From Nocardiopsis sp. CC223A (lineage in GTDB: Bacteria; Actinomycetota; Actinomycetes; Streptosporangiales; Streptosporangiaceae), in NCBI RefSeq assembly GCF_030766825.1, contig NZ_JASFDV010000001.1, positions 124,001-188,000 of the forward strand: a stretch of 64,000 bases of DNA. The letters are read 5' to 3'. The translations under genes and the position numbers were made by a program. Within the stretch, counting starts at the first letter, position 1. Every line of letters starts with the position of its first letter. Under the pieces are notes generated by a model that had not been told where the DNA came from, did not search any database, and saw only the letters and a list, made by a program, of their open reading frames with translations. Positions 1-7,699 of this stretch are shown one piece after another.

Positions 1-1321
1 GGTGCAGTGCCTCCGCCGTCTCCACTGTGTCGTAGGGGTTGACCGTCAGGGCGTCCGCGCCCAGCTCGTCGGCGGCCCCCGCCTCCCGCGACAGCACCAG
101 CACCGAGTCCCGCTCCGACAGCACCGGGCCCTCCTTGGCGACCAGGTTCATGCCGTCCCGGATCGGGTTCACCAGCAGCACGTCGGCCAGCTGGAACGAG
201 GCCAGCGAACGCGGGTAGTCGTCGTTGACCTCCAGGATCAGCGGCGTCCACTCGGCCGTCGCGAACTCCTCGTTGATCTCCTTGGCCACCCGCAGCACCG
301 TGTCGGTGTACTCGCGGTACTCGGGCACGTCGCCGCGGCTCGGGTAGGCGAACGCCAGGTGGGTCACCCGCCCGCGCCACTCGGGGTGCGCGCGCAGCAG
401 CTCGCGGTACGCCTCCAGGCCCCGCACGATGTTCTTGGACAGCTCGGTCCGGTCCACCCGCACGATGAGCCTGGTGTCCCCGACCAGCTCCTCCAGGGTC
501 TCCCGGCGGACCGCCACCAGCGGATCGGCGGCGCTCTCGCGCAGCCCCGCCTCGTCGGCGCCCAGCGCGTGCACGCCCACCCCGATCACCCGGCCGCCGT
601 ACTCCACGGTCCGGTTGCGGAAGTCCACGTCCGCGCGCAGGATCTCCGCGCAGCAGCGCAGGAAGGCATCGGCCCAGCGCGGGCTGAGGAAGCCCAGCCG
701 GTCGGCGCCGAGCATGCCCGACAGCAGCTCCCGGGCGATGTCGTCGGGCAGCATCCGGAAGTACTCCGGCGGCGCCCACGGGGTGTGCGAGAAGTGCGCG
801 ATGCGCAGGTCGGGGCGGCGGGCCCGCAGAATGCGCGGCACCAGCGCCAGGTGGTAGTCCTGCACGGCCACCCGGGCGTTGTCGGCGGCCCCCGACACCA
901 GCGCTTCGGCGAAGGCGTTGTTGTAGGCGGTGTAGTCCTCCCACCGCCGCCGGAACCCCGAGCCGAAGGACGGCTTGTTCGGGGTGTCGTACATCATGTG
1001 CTGGAGGAACCACAGCGTCGAGTTCGCGATCCCGGTGTAGGCCCCCTGGAACGTCTCCTCCGGGATCTCCAGCATGTGGACGCGCATGCCGCCCAGGTCG
1101 TGGTCGCGGTCCAGCCGGGCCCCCGGGGACTCGGCCGCGGCCCGCCGGTCCCCTTCGGACAGGGCGGCGCACACCCAGATGCTGTCGATCTCGGTGGCCA
1201 CCGAGATCATGCCGGAGACCAGCCCGCCACCACCGCGGCGGTGTTCCAGGGCGCCGTCCTCGGTGATCGAGAAGGACACCGGTCCTCGGTTGGAGGCGAT
1301 GAGGATCTGTGCCTTGTCCAC
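1..1321 (-). CDS. otsA: Trehalose-6-phosphate synthase (GT20), 3' end outside window
   Basis: Transfers glucose from a nucleotide sugar to glucose-6-phosphate, the first step of the OtsAB trehalose (osmoprotectant) pathway in the cytoplasm. The GTG start at 1321 is preceded by GAGAGGACGA and gives the hallmark N-terminus QILIASNRGPVSF. Near the other end the frame reads VNPIRDGMNLVAKE and then VLVLSREAGAADELG, the conserved C-terminal glucosyl-donor part of the family. 440 codons are visible; the family is about 460-480 residues, so only the last few dozen are missing beyond base 1. It diverges from the riboswitch-controlled gene on the other side. No otsB is visible. Confidence 0.93.
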   Translation of the reverse strand, partial: MDKAQILIASNRGPVSFSITEDGALEHRRGGGGLVSGMISVATEIDSIWVCAALSEGDRRAAAESPGARLDRDHDLGGMRVHMLEIPEETFQGAYTGIANSTLWFLQHMMYDTPNKPSFGSGFRRRWEDYTAYNNAFAEALVSGAADNARVAVQDYHLALVPRILRARRPDLRIAHFSHTPWAPPEYFRMLPDDIARELLSGMLGADRLGFLSPRWADAFLRCCAEILRADVDFRNRTVEYGGRVIGVGVHALGADEAGLRESAADPLVAVRRETLEELVGDTRLIVRVDRTELSKNIVRGLEAYRELLRAHPEWRGRVTHLAFAYPSRGDVPEYREYTDTVLRVAKEINEEFATAEWTPLILEVNDDYPRSLASFQLADVLLVNPIRDGMNLVAKEGPVLSERDSVLVLSREAGAADELGADALTVNPYDTVETAEALH

Positions 1322-1675
1322 GTGGTCTCGTCCTCTCGGGAGCGCGGGATCCGGTCGAGCGCAGGATACGGAAACGGCCCCCGTGTCCGATGCCGGGCCC
1401 GGTGCGGAAGGGGCGGACGACGGACGGCGGAGGGCGCACCCTAGGTCTCGCCGGTCGACGCGTGCCCCAAACCCGCCCCAGGTCACGGGCACACGATGTC
1501 ACACGGCGGAAACAGGGCACGTGCACGGGTCCGGCCCGGACCTGCTCCGTCTCACCATGTGAGTCGGTTCGTGTTACCCGGATCACGCCCCGTGGAAAAC
1601 CGGTCAACGCGTCCGTTACAGTGACCATGCCGGTTCCGGGAGGAGCCGGTGCGACACCACGACAACTTCATATTG
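1322..1675. other. Divergent intergenic region, otsA / riboswitch gene
   Basis: Non-coding 354 bp that must hold the outward promoters of otsA and of the riboswitch transcript. I see no convincing gene. The stretch around 1590-1630 (GGTCAACGCGTCCGTTACAGT) is a plausible but unproven promoter for the riboswitch RNA. Confidence 0.5.
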
Positions 1676-1813
1676 CTCATCCAGAGGGGTGGAGGGACCG
1701 GCCCTGCGAAGCCCCGGCAACCATCTCGGCGTACATCGCTCGCGGACACGCGAGGCGGCCGGGACAGGTGCCAACTCCGGCCTGGGGACAAGGTGTCCGC
1801 CAGGGAAGATGAG
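1676..1813 (+). promoter_or_regulatory. SAM-I (S-box) riboswitch, likely translational
   Basis: The P1 helix is CTCATC (1676-1681) closed by GATGAG (1808-1813). Inside lie the S-box core segments AGAGGGGTGGAGGGACC (from 1683), GAAGCCCCGGCAACC (from 1709) and GGTGCCAACTCC (from 1768), in the correct order. The family binds S-adenosylmethionine and usually shuts off methionine or SAM supply genes. The Shine-Dalgarno run GAGGGGAG (1811-1818) overlaps the 3' strand of P1, so SAM binding would hide the ribosome site directly; no terminator is seen before the ATG at 1829. Translational control is my inference from this overlap. Confidence 0.92.
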
Positions 1814-1828
1814 GGGAGACGCCTCGCC

Positions 1829-3088
1829 ATGGCGATGACCGCCACCGAACCCACCTCCGTCCGCGCCTTCGGCCCCGCCGCCGCGCTGTCCTGTCGCGAA
1901 TGCGGCGAGCGCTACGACCTCGCCCCCCGGTTCGCCTGCGAGTTCTGCTTCGGCCCGCTGGAAGTCGCCTACGACTTCGGCACCGTCACCCGGGCCGACA
2001 TCGAGAGCGGCCCCGCCAACATCTGGCGCTACCGCCACCTGCTCCCGGTCCCGACGAACGTCGCCGAACTGCCCAACATGAACCCCGGCCTCACCCCCCT
2101 GGTCAAGGCCGACCGCCTCGCCGCCGAACTGGGCCTGGACTCCCTGTACGTCAAGGACGACTCCGGCAACCCCACCCACTCCTTCAAGGACCGGGTGGTG
2201 GCCATCGCCGTCGAGGCGGCCCGCAACTTCGGGTTCACGACGCTGTCCTGCTCCTCCACCGGCAACCTGGCCGGCGCCGTCGGCGCGGCCGCGGCCCGTG
2301 CCGGGTTCGAGTCCTGCGTGTTCATCCCCGCCGGACTGGAGGAGGCCAAGGTCGTCATGGCCGCCGTTTACGGCGGCAAGGTCGTGGCCATCGACGGCAA
2401 CTACGACGACGTCAACCGGTTCTGCTCCGAGCTCATCGGGGACCCGGCGGGCGAGGGCTGGGGCTTCGTCAACGTCAACCTGCGCCCCTACTACGGCGAG
2501 GGCTCCAAGACGCTGGCCTACGAGATCGCCGAGCAGCTCGGCTGGCGGCTGCCCGAGCAGATCGTCGTCCCGATCGCCTCCGGCTCCCAGCTCACCAAGA
2601 TCGACAAGGGCTTCCAGGAACTGGTCAAGCTGGGCCTGGTCGAGGACCGGCCGTACCGGATCTTCGGCGCTCAGGCCACCGGCTGCTCCCCCGTGGCGCA
2701 GGCCTGGGAGAAGGACCTGGACGTCATCCAGCCGGTCAAGCCCGACACCATCGCCAAGTCGCTCGCCATCGGCAACCCGGCGGACGGCCCCTACGTGCTC
2801 GACATCGCCCGCCGCACCGGCGGCTCGGTGGAGCACGTGGGCGACGACGAGGTCGTCGAGGCGATCTCGCTGCTGGCCCGCACCGAAGGGATCTTCGCCG
2901 AGACCGCGGGCGGCGTCACCACCGGTGTGCTGCGCAAGCTGGTCCGCGAGGGGCGGCTCGACCCCGGGGCCGAGACCGTCGTCCTCAACACCGGTGACGG
3001 GCTCAAGACCCTGAACGCGGTGAGCGCCGGGGTGACGGCCACCATCGCGCCGTCCCTGACGGCGTTCACCGAGGCCGGGTTGGCCTGA
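1829..3088 (+). CDS. Threonine-synthase-like PLP (fold type II) enzyme with zinc ribbon
   Basis: 419 aa. The N-terminal zinc ribbon is CRECG ... CEFC (about residues 17-37). The PLP lysine motif is GNPTHSFKDR (about 111-120), followed by the SSTGNLAG phosphate-binding loop. Overall it resembles threonine synthase (O-phosphohomoserine to threonine). The frame is open back to 1649, but that part is riboswitch sequence; ATG 1829 has GAGGGGAG ten bases upstream. A SAM riboswitch in front and a CysO-like sulfur carrier behind (74-bp gap) do not fit plain threonine synthesis. They suggest that the enzyme may use an activated homoserine with a protein thiocarboxylate to make homocysteine, as CysM does with CysO for cysteine. 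That role is inference; ordinary ThrC is the alternative. Confidence 0.85.
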   Translation: MAMTATEPTSVRAFGPAAALSCRECGERYDLAPRFACEFCFGPLEVAYDFGTVTRADIESGPANIWRYRHLLPVPTNVAELPNMNPGLTPLVKADRLAAELGLDSLYVKDDSGNPTHSFKDRVVAIAVEAARNFGFTTLSCSSTGNLAGAVGAAAARAGFESCVFIPAGLEEAKVVMAAVYGGKVVAIDGNYDDVNRFCSELIGDPAGEGWGFVNVNLRPYYGEGSKTLAYEIAEQLGWRLPEQIVVPIASGSQLTKIDKGFQELVKLGLVEDRPYRIFGAQATGCSPVAQAWEKDLDVIQPVKPDTIAKSLAIGNPADGPYVLDIARRTGGSVEHVGDDEVVEAISLLARTEGIFAETAGGVTTGVLRKLVREGRLDPGAETVVLNTGDGLKTLNAVSAGVTATIAPSLTAFTEAGLA

Positions 3089-3161
3089 CCACCTCCGCTC
3101 CCCGGGGCGGCGCCACGCCCCGGGGCCCTCTCCACGACCACCACTACAGAAGAAGGACGCC

Positions 3162-3440
3162 ATGAGCGCCAGCGTTCGCGTGCCCACCATCCTGCGCACC
3201 TACACCGACGACGCCGCGGAGGTCACCGCGCAGGGGAGCACCCTCGCCGAGATCCTCGACGACCTGGAGGCCAACCACCCGGGCATCCGGGCGCGCATCC
3301 TCGACGACACGGGGAAGGTGCGGCGCTTCGTGAACGTGTACGTCGGCGACGAGGACGTGCGCTTCGCCCAGGGGCTCCAGACCGAGATCGCCGAGGGTGC
3401 GCAGATCTCGATCATCCCGGCGGTCGCGGGCGGCTGCTGA
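3162..3440 (+). CDS. CysO/MoaD-like sulfur-carrier protein ending in Gly-Gly-Cys
   Basis: 92-aa ubiquitin-fold protein, start ATG after AAGAAGGAC. It has the CysO pattern VRVPTILR near the N-terminus, LEANHPGI in the middle, RFVNVYV/DEDVR, and the tail IIPAVAGGC. In this family the C-terminal Gly-Gly is adenylated and converted to a thiocarboxylate that donates sulfide. From memory, mycobacterial CysO has almost the same tail but ends at Gly-Gly; here one extra Cys follows, so the carrier would need trimming (for instance by a JAMM peptidase such as Mec or by the activating enzyme) before use. Likely co-transcribed with the PLP gene upstream. Confidence 0.88.
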   Translation: MSASVRVPTILRTYTDDAAEVTAQGSTLAEILDDLEANHPGIRARILDDTGKVRRFVNVYVGDEDVRFAQGLQTEIAEGAQISIIPAVAGGC

Positions 3441-3670
3441 CGGGGACCGCCGGCCGTCGGCCCCCGTCGCCCCCGACGGCGGCCGCCGACGAGCCGCGGA
3501 GCGGCCTCGTCAGGGCCTTCGGAACGGATCTCCCTGCCATCGCGCCCGCCACCCGCTCCCGACGGGCCCCGGCGCCGTCCTCCGTCGACCTCCGGCCCCT
3601 CCGTGCCGCGCCCCCTTCTGTACCGCGTCTCCTCTGAACCCCGCCGGCCCGCGAGGTCCGGCGGCTCCCC

Positions 3671-3697
3671 GGCCCCGCGTCCACCGGACGCGGGGCC
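3671..3697. terminator. Bidirectional hairpin terminator
   Basis: Perfect 12-bp inverted repeat GGCCCCGCGTCC / GGACGCGGGGCC with a 3-nt loop between the convergent carrier gene and the tetR-type gene. No T-run, as is common in actinobacteria. Confidence 0.75.
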
Positions 3698-3727
3698 GCC
3701 CTCGTCCCCGGGTCCGTCGCGGGCGGT

Positions 3728-4486
3728 TCAGGTGGTGCGCGCGGCGGACCAGGAGGTGATGCCGTCCAGGAGGCGCTCGACGGCGAACCGGGCGTCGGCC
3801 GGCAGCCCCCGCCCGTCGGCGACCGCCCGGGCGTCGCCGAACCCGGGTGCGGCGGCCGCCGCGGCCAGGCCGGGGAAGCGCTCCGGGTCCACGATCCGGG
3901 CCAGTATCCGCCGGGCCTCGGCGCTCTCCCGCGCACCGGCGCCGGTGAGGTCGGCGGCCACCTGCGCCATACCGCGGATCGCCGCGATGAGGTGCAGGGC
4001 GGCGGCCATCGCCTCGTCGCCGGTCAGGCCGCCGTCGAGCAGGCGGCGCACCACCAGGTCGAGCCAGGCCAGTTGGTGGGGGCCGAGCGGGGCGTGCTCC
4101 AGTGTCACCCGCAGTATCCAGGGACGGGCGCGGAACGCCCGCCACAGGGCGTCCGCCCAGGCCAGTACCGCCTCACGCCAGTCCCCGGCACCGTCGAGGT
4201 CGGGTGGGGTCCCGGCCGCGGCATCGACCATGAGTTCCAGCAGGACGTCCTTGTTGGGGACGTGGTTGTAGAGGGACATGGTGGCGCAGCCCAGTTCGGT
4301 GGCCACCCGCTGCATGGAGAGCGCCTCCAGCCCCTCGGCGTCGGCGACGCGGATCGCGGCGTCGGCGATCCCCGTCACGGTGAGCCGGGGCCGCGGGCCG
4401 CGCCTGCCCGCGGCGCGCTCACCCCAGAGCAGGGCCAGTCGCCGTTCCAACTCGCTGCCGTTGTCGTCCGCCACCGTTGTCCACAT
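3728..4486 (-). CDS. TetR/AcrR-family transcriptional regulator
   Basis: 252 aa. The N-terminal helix-turn-helix covers about residues 35-85, with the family pattern ALSMQRVATELGCATMSLYNHV followed by NKDVLLELMVD. The remainder is an all-helical ligand-binding and dimerisation domain of the TetR_C type. It is transcribed away from the DUF2306 membrane protein; the intergenic region carries two identical palindromes (4521-4556) that are its probable operators, so it likely represses the neighbour and itself. The ligand is unknown. Confidence 0.9.
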   Translation of the reverse strand: MWTTVADDNGSELERRLALLWGERAAGRRGPRPRLTVTGIADAAIRVADAEGLEALSMQRVATELGCATMSLYNHVPNKDVLLELMVDAAAGTPPDLDGAGDWREAVLAWADALWRAFRARPWILRVTLEHAPLGPHQLAWLDLVVRRLLDGGLTGDEAMAAALHLIAAIRGMAQVAADLTGAGARESAEARRILARIVDPERFPGLAAAAAAPGFGDARAVADGRGLPADARFAVERLLDGITSWSAARTT

Positions 4487-4520
4487 CTGTTGGTCCGGGC
4501 CTTGCCGCCATCCTAGAACT

Positions 4521-4556
4521 ACGTATGATGTACGTGAAAAGACGTATGATGTACGT
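4521..4556. promoter_or_regulatory. Tandem identical TetR-type operators
   Basis: ACGTATGATGTACGT occurs at 4521-4535 and again at 4542-4556. Each copy is a 5-bp inverted repeat (ACGTA / TACGT) with a TGATG centre. The copies are exactly 21 bp apart, two DNA turns, between the divergent tetR-type and DUF2306 genes. Confidence 0.8.
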
Positions 4557-4561
4557 GGTTT

Positions 4562-4606
4562 TCACCCCGGGCCGGTCCGAGGAGAGCGCGGACCGGCCCG
4601 GGGTGA
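4562..4606 (+). promoter_or_regulatory. Perfect 18-bp hairpin in the leader of the DUF2306 gene
   Basis: TCACCCCGGGCCGGTCCG (4562-4579) pairs without mismatch with 4589-4606; the 9-nt loop is AGGAGAGCG. The true ribosome site GGGAGGAG (4607-4614) follows immediately. It could attenuate transcription, limit translation or bind protein; the sequence alone does not decide. Confidence 0.7.
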
Positions 4607-4619
4607 GGGAGGAGTCCCT

Positions 4620-5402
4620 GTGACCGTCACCGACCCCGTCGCGTCGCGGCCGCCGCCGCGCGCCGCCGTCCGCTGGTGGCGGCGGCCCTGGATCGGCCCG
4701 CTGATGCTGGTGGCCGCGGTGTTCCTGGGCGTCTCCGTCCCGCGCTACCTCACCTTCGACCCCGCCCTGTCCCGGCTGGAGGGGCCGCCGGGCGATCCCG
4801 TGTACCACCCGGTGCTGGTCGCGCACGTGCTGTTCGGCACCGTCGCGATGGTCGCCGCCTGCTTCCAGGTCTGGCCGCGCTTCCGGGCCGGGCACCCCTG
4901 GGGGCACCGGATGACCGGCCGGGTGTACGTGCTGGGCGGGGTGCTGCCGGGCGGGCTCACCGCGCTGTACGTCGGGGCGCACACGCCCTTCGGGCCGGTG
5001 GTGATGGTCGGCAACCTGTCCATCGCGGTGCTGTGGCTCGCCGTCACCCTGCTCGGGTGGCGTGCGGCCCGGGGCCGGAGATTCACCGACCACCGGGTGT
5101 GGATGCTCCGGAGCTTCGCGCTCACCATGTCCATCGTGCTCAGCCGGGTGCTGGGCGGGCTGGCGATCCTCGCCCTGGTGCCCTGGCTGGAAACCGGCTT
5201 CGGGGGCGATGAGGACCTGCTGGTGCAGAGCGCCACGGCCATCGGGGTGTGGCTGAGCGCGCTGCTCTCCCTGGGTCTGGCCGAGGCCGGCATCCGCCGT
5301 TGGGGCCGCCGCCCGGGCCGTTCGGGTGATCCGGGCGCCGCGCGCCCCGAACGACGGCCGGGCCGCCCGCGGCCGGAGCCGGACCGACCACCGGCCGTGT
5401 AG
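4620..5402 (+). CDS. DUF2306 multi-pass membrane protein
   Basis: 260 aa, GTG start five bases after GGGAGGAG. Hydrophobic segments lie near residues 25-45, 65-85, 100-120, 127-147 and 165-190, plus one near 205-225. The first loop holds conserved histidines (HPVLVAHV, GHPWGHRMTGR), and FTDHRVWMLRSFAL is typical of DUF2306, a family of unknown function with proposed transport or haem-like histidines. The Arg/Pro-rich tail is cytoplasmic. It is expected to be controlled by the divergent TetR protein through the tandem operators. Function unknown. Confidence 0.82.
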   Translation: MTVTDPVASRPPPRAAVRWWRRPWIGPLMLVAAVFLGVSVPRYLTFDPALSRLEGPPGDPVYHPVLVAHVLFGTVAMVAACFQVWPRFRAGHPWGHRMTGRVYVLGGVLPGGLTALYVGAHTPFGPVVMVGNLSIAVLWLAVTLLGWRAARGRRFTDHRVWMLRSFALTMSIVLSRVLGGLAILALVPWLETGFGGDEDLLVQSATAIGVWLSALLSLGLAEAGIRRWGRRPGRSGDPGAARPERRPGRPRPEPDRPPAV

Positions 5403-5461
5403 GGGCGGCGGGTCGTTAAAAGCCTTTGTCCGGGCGCGGGGCGGCTGAGTACGGTTCCGCT

Positions 5462-5944
5462 ATGGGTATCGAGATCAGGGATTTCCGGGACGGCGACCGT
5501 GAAGAGGTCCTGGAGCTGTCGGTGCGGGCCTGGGAGCCGGTGCACGCGTCGCTGCGGCGGGTGCTCGGCGCTCGGATCTACGACCGGATGATCCCCGACT
5601 GGCGGGAGAGCCAGCGGGCGGAGGTCGGCGGCGCCCTCGACGACGCGGACATCACCGTGCGGGTGGCCGTCCGAGACGGCGCGGTCGCCGGGTTCTACGC
5701 CGTGGTGATCCGGCCCAAGGACGACACCGGTGAGGTCACCCTGCTGGCCGTGCACCCCGACCACCAGCGGGCCGGGGTGGGGGAGGCGCTCACCCGGCAC
5801 GCGGTCGACTGGATCCGCACCCAGGGCATGGGCATGGCCGTCATCGAGACCGGAGGGGACGAGGGGCACACCCCGGCCCGGCGGACCTATGAGAAGGCGG
5901 GTCTCACCGAACTGCCGATCTCCCGCTACTTCCAGGCCCTTTGA
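5462..5944 (+). CDS. GNAT-family N-acetyltransferase
   Basis: 160 aa. The acetyl-CoA motif A reads VTLLAVHPDHQRAGVGEALT (about 94-113) with the Q/R-x-x-G-x-G pyrophosphate loop, followed by ARRTYEKAGL, the usual C-terminal GNAT element. An upstream TTG in frame (5426) is possible, but ATG 5462 starts the first beta strand (IEIRDFRDGD) cleanly. The acceptor substrate cannot be inferred. It lies 79 bp ahead of the PadR gene and may share its transcript. Confidence 0.85.
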   Translation: MGIEIRDFRDGDREEVLELSVRAWEPVHASLRRVLGARIYDRMIPDWRESQRAEVGGALDDADITVRVAVRDGAVAGFYAVVIRPKDDTGEVTLLAVHPDHQRAGVGEALTRHAVDWIRTQGMGMAVIETGGDEGHTPARRTYEKAGLTELPISRYFQAL

Positions 5945-6023
5945 GATCCGGGCCGTGGTGTGCCGCGCCGTAATCTGGAGGCCCACCGGGGACCGGCCCC
6001 GGGGATCTCCGGATGAGGCGGCG

Positions 6024-6626
6024 ATGTCGGCGACGCGGTTGTTGGTGCTGGGTGTGGTGCGCATGTCGGGGCGTGCCCACGGGTATCGGGTCGGCCGCGA
6101 GCTGATGGACTGGGGCGCCTCGGAGTGGGCCAACGTCAAGTGGGGGTCCATCTACCACGCACTGCGCAAGCTCACCGCCGAGGGCAGGCTGCGCGAGGTC
6201 ACCGCCGAGGGCGACGACGTGGTGGAGCGGGTCTCCTACGAGATCACCGAGGACGGCGAGGCCGAGCTGCACCGGCTGCTGCGCACGGCGCTCTCCCACG
6301 CGGGTGACGACCACGGGCTGCTGTGCGCCGGGATCACCCTGATGACCTCACTGCCGCGGGCCGAGGTGATCGACCTGCTCCGAAGCCGGATCGCGGAGCT
6401 GGAGAGGAGCGGTGCCGAAGCGCTGAAGACCGCACGGCTGAGCACCGAGGAGTGGGACAAGCCCGAACACGTGCGCCCGCTCTTCAGGCTGTGGGAGCTG
6501 TACGTGGGGGCGGCCGTCGAGTGGACCCGCGGGCTCATCCGCGAACTGGAGGAGGGTCGCTACACCATGGCCGACGACAGTCCGCGGGCCTTCGGGCAGC
6601 CGCCCGCGGAGAGTCCGCGGGGGTAG
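6024..6626 (+). CDS. PadR-family transcriptional regulator
   Basis: 200 aa. The N-terminal winged helix includes LLVLGVVRMSGRAHGYRVGRE, WGSIYHALRKLTAEGRL and a wing ending in YEITEDGEAEL; the C-terminal half is the helical dimerisation part, ending around a WELY...EWTRGLIREL helix. PadR repressors typically control adjacent drug exporters, and a DrrAB-type ABC transporter follows 107 bp downstream. Two related 20-bp sites (6661-6680, 6705-6724) in that gap are its likely operators. Confidence 0.9.
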   Translation: MSATRLLVLGVVRMSGRAHGYRVGRELMDWGASEWANVKWGSIYHALRKLTAEGRLREVTAEGDDVVERVSYEITEDGEAELHRLLRTALSHAGDDHGLLCAGITLMTSLPRAEVIDLLRSRIAELERSGAEALKTARLSTEEWDKPEHVRPLFRLWELYVGAAVEWTRGLIRELEEGRYTMADDSPRAFGQPPAESPRG

Positions 6627-6660
6627 GGGCGCACCGCGGACCGGGCACCCGCGCGCCCCT

Positions 6661-6724
6661 CGTATTAAAACTTGAATATGCGTTGGGGGTGGGGCAGACT
6701 CAGGCGTATTCAACTTTGAACAAG
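6661..6724 (+). promoter_or_regulatory. Two direct-repeat operator sites upstream of ABC exporter
   Basis: CGTATTAAAACTTGAATATG (6661-6680) and CGTATTCAACTTTGAACAAG (6705-6724) match at 15 of 20 positions and are spaced 44 bp. The second contains the clean inverted repeat TTCAA-CT-TTGAA and runs into the ribosome site AAGGAG (6722-6727). They are AT-rich islands in GC-rich DNA. Assignment to the PadR protein is by position. Confidence 0.6.
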
Positions 6725-6733
6725 GAGCCGCGG

Positions 6734-7699
6734 ATGATCCGTACCCGGGATCTCACCAAGCACTTCCGCGTCGGCAGGGAGACCGTCGAGGCGGTCCGGG
6801 GCATCGACATCGACATCGCCCAAGGCGAACTCGTCGCGCTGCTCGGTCCCAACGGCGCGGGCAAGTCCACCACCCTGCGCATGCTGACCACCCTGCTCGA
6901 ACCCACCTCCGGCACCGCCGTCGTCGCCGGGCGCGACGTGCGCACCGAGCCGGCCGAGGTGCGCCGCCGCATCGGGTTCGTCGGCCAGGGCCACGGCGCC
7001 GGCGAGGACCAGCGAGCCGGGGAGGAGCTCTACACCCAGGGCCTGCTCTACGGTCTGGACCGGGCGACGGCCAGGGCGCGCACCGCCGAGCTGCTCGACA
7101 TGCTGGAGCTGTCGGGGGCGACCGACCGGGACGTCACCAAACTCTCCGGCGGGCAGCGGCGCCGCCTCGACATCGCGATGGGGCTCATCCACCGGCCGCC
7201 GCTGCTGTTCCTCGACGAGCCGTCCACCGGCCTGGACCCGCACAGCCGCGCCAACCTGTGGGAGCACATCACCCGCCTGCGGACGGAGTTCGGCACCACC
7301 ATCGTCCTGACCACCCACTACCTCGACGAGGCCGACGAGGCGGCCGAACGGGTCCTGGTCATCGACCACGGCCGGGTCATCGCCGACGGCACCGCCGACG
7401 AGCTCAAGGGCGGGGTCTCCGGCGACCTCGTCACCTTCACCGTCGCCGACGAGGAGGCCGCGGCCACCGGCGCCGCGATCGCCGGGAAGCTGCCGACCGC
7501 CCAGGAGGTCCAGGTCGTCCCCGGCCGCGAGACCGAGGTGCGGCTGAGGATCGAACGCGGCGACGCCGCCCTGCCCGAGCTGCTGCGCTCCCTGGACGGC
7601 TCCGGGGTCGCCCTGACCACGGTGCGGGTGCAGCGCCCCACCCTCGACGACGTCTTCCTGACCCTCACCGGCCGCAGCCTGCGGGAGGAGAACCCGTGA
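6734..7699 (+). CDS. DrrA-like ABC transporter ATP-binding protein
   Basis: 321 aa. Walker A GPNGAGKST (about 39-47), Q-loop near GFVGQ, signature KLSGGQRRRLDIA (about 138-150), Walker B LLFLDEPSTGLD and switch TTHYLDEADE. The C-terminal domain ends LDDVFLTLTGRSL, as in the daunorubicin-resistance DrrA group. The ATG at 6734 follows AAGGAG. It powers export together with the membrane partner, whose GTG start overlaps its stop by four bases. Substrate unknown. Confidence 0.92.
   Translation: MIRTRDLTKHFRVGRETVEAVRGIDIDIAQGELVALLGPNGAGKSTTLRMLTTLLEPTSGTAVVAGRDVRTEPAEVRRRIGFVGQGHGAGEDQRAGEELYTQGLLYGLDRATARARTAELLDMLELSGATDRDVTKLSGGQRRRLDIAMGLIHRPPLLFLDEPSTGLDPHSRANLWEHITRLRTEFGTTIVLTTHYLDEADEAAERVLVIDHGRVIADGTADELKGGVSGDLVTFTVADEEAAATGAAIAGKLPTAQEVQVVPGRETEVRLRIERGDAALPELLRSLDGSGVALTTVRVQRPTLDDVFLTLTGRSLREENP

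Noticed and set aside
2..1444. Long plus-strand open frame opposite otsA
   Set aside because: Antisense shadow; Val/Gly/Arg/His-rich product, while the minus strand gives a clear OtsA sequence.
1649..1828. Upstream start for the threonine-synthase-like gene
   Set aside because: That stretch is the SAM riboswitch; the correct ribosome site precedes ATG 1829.
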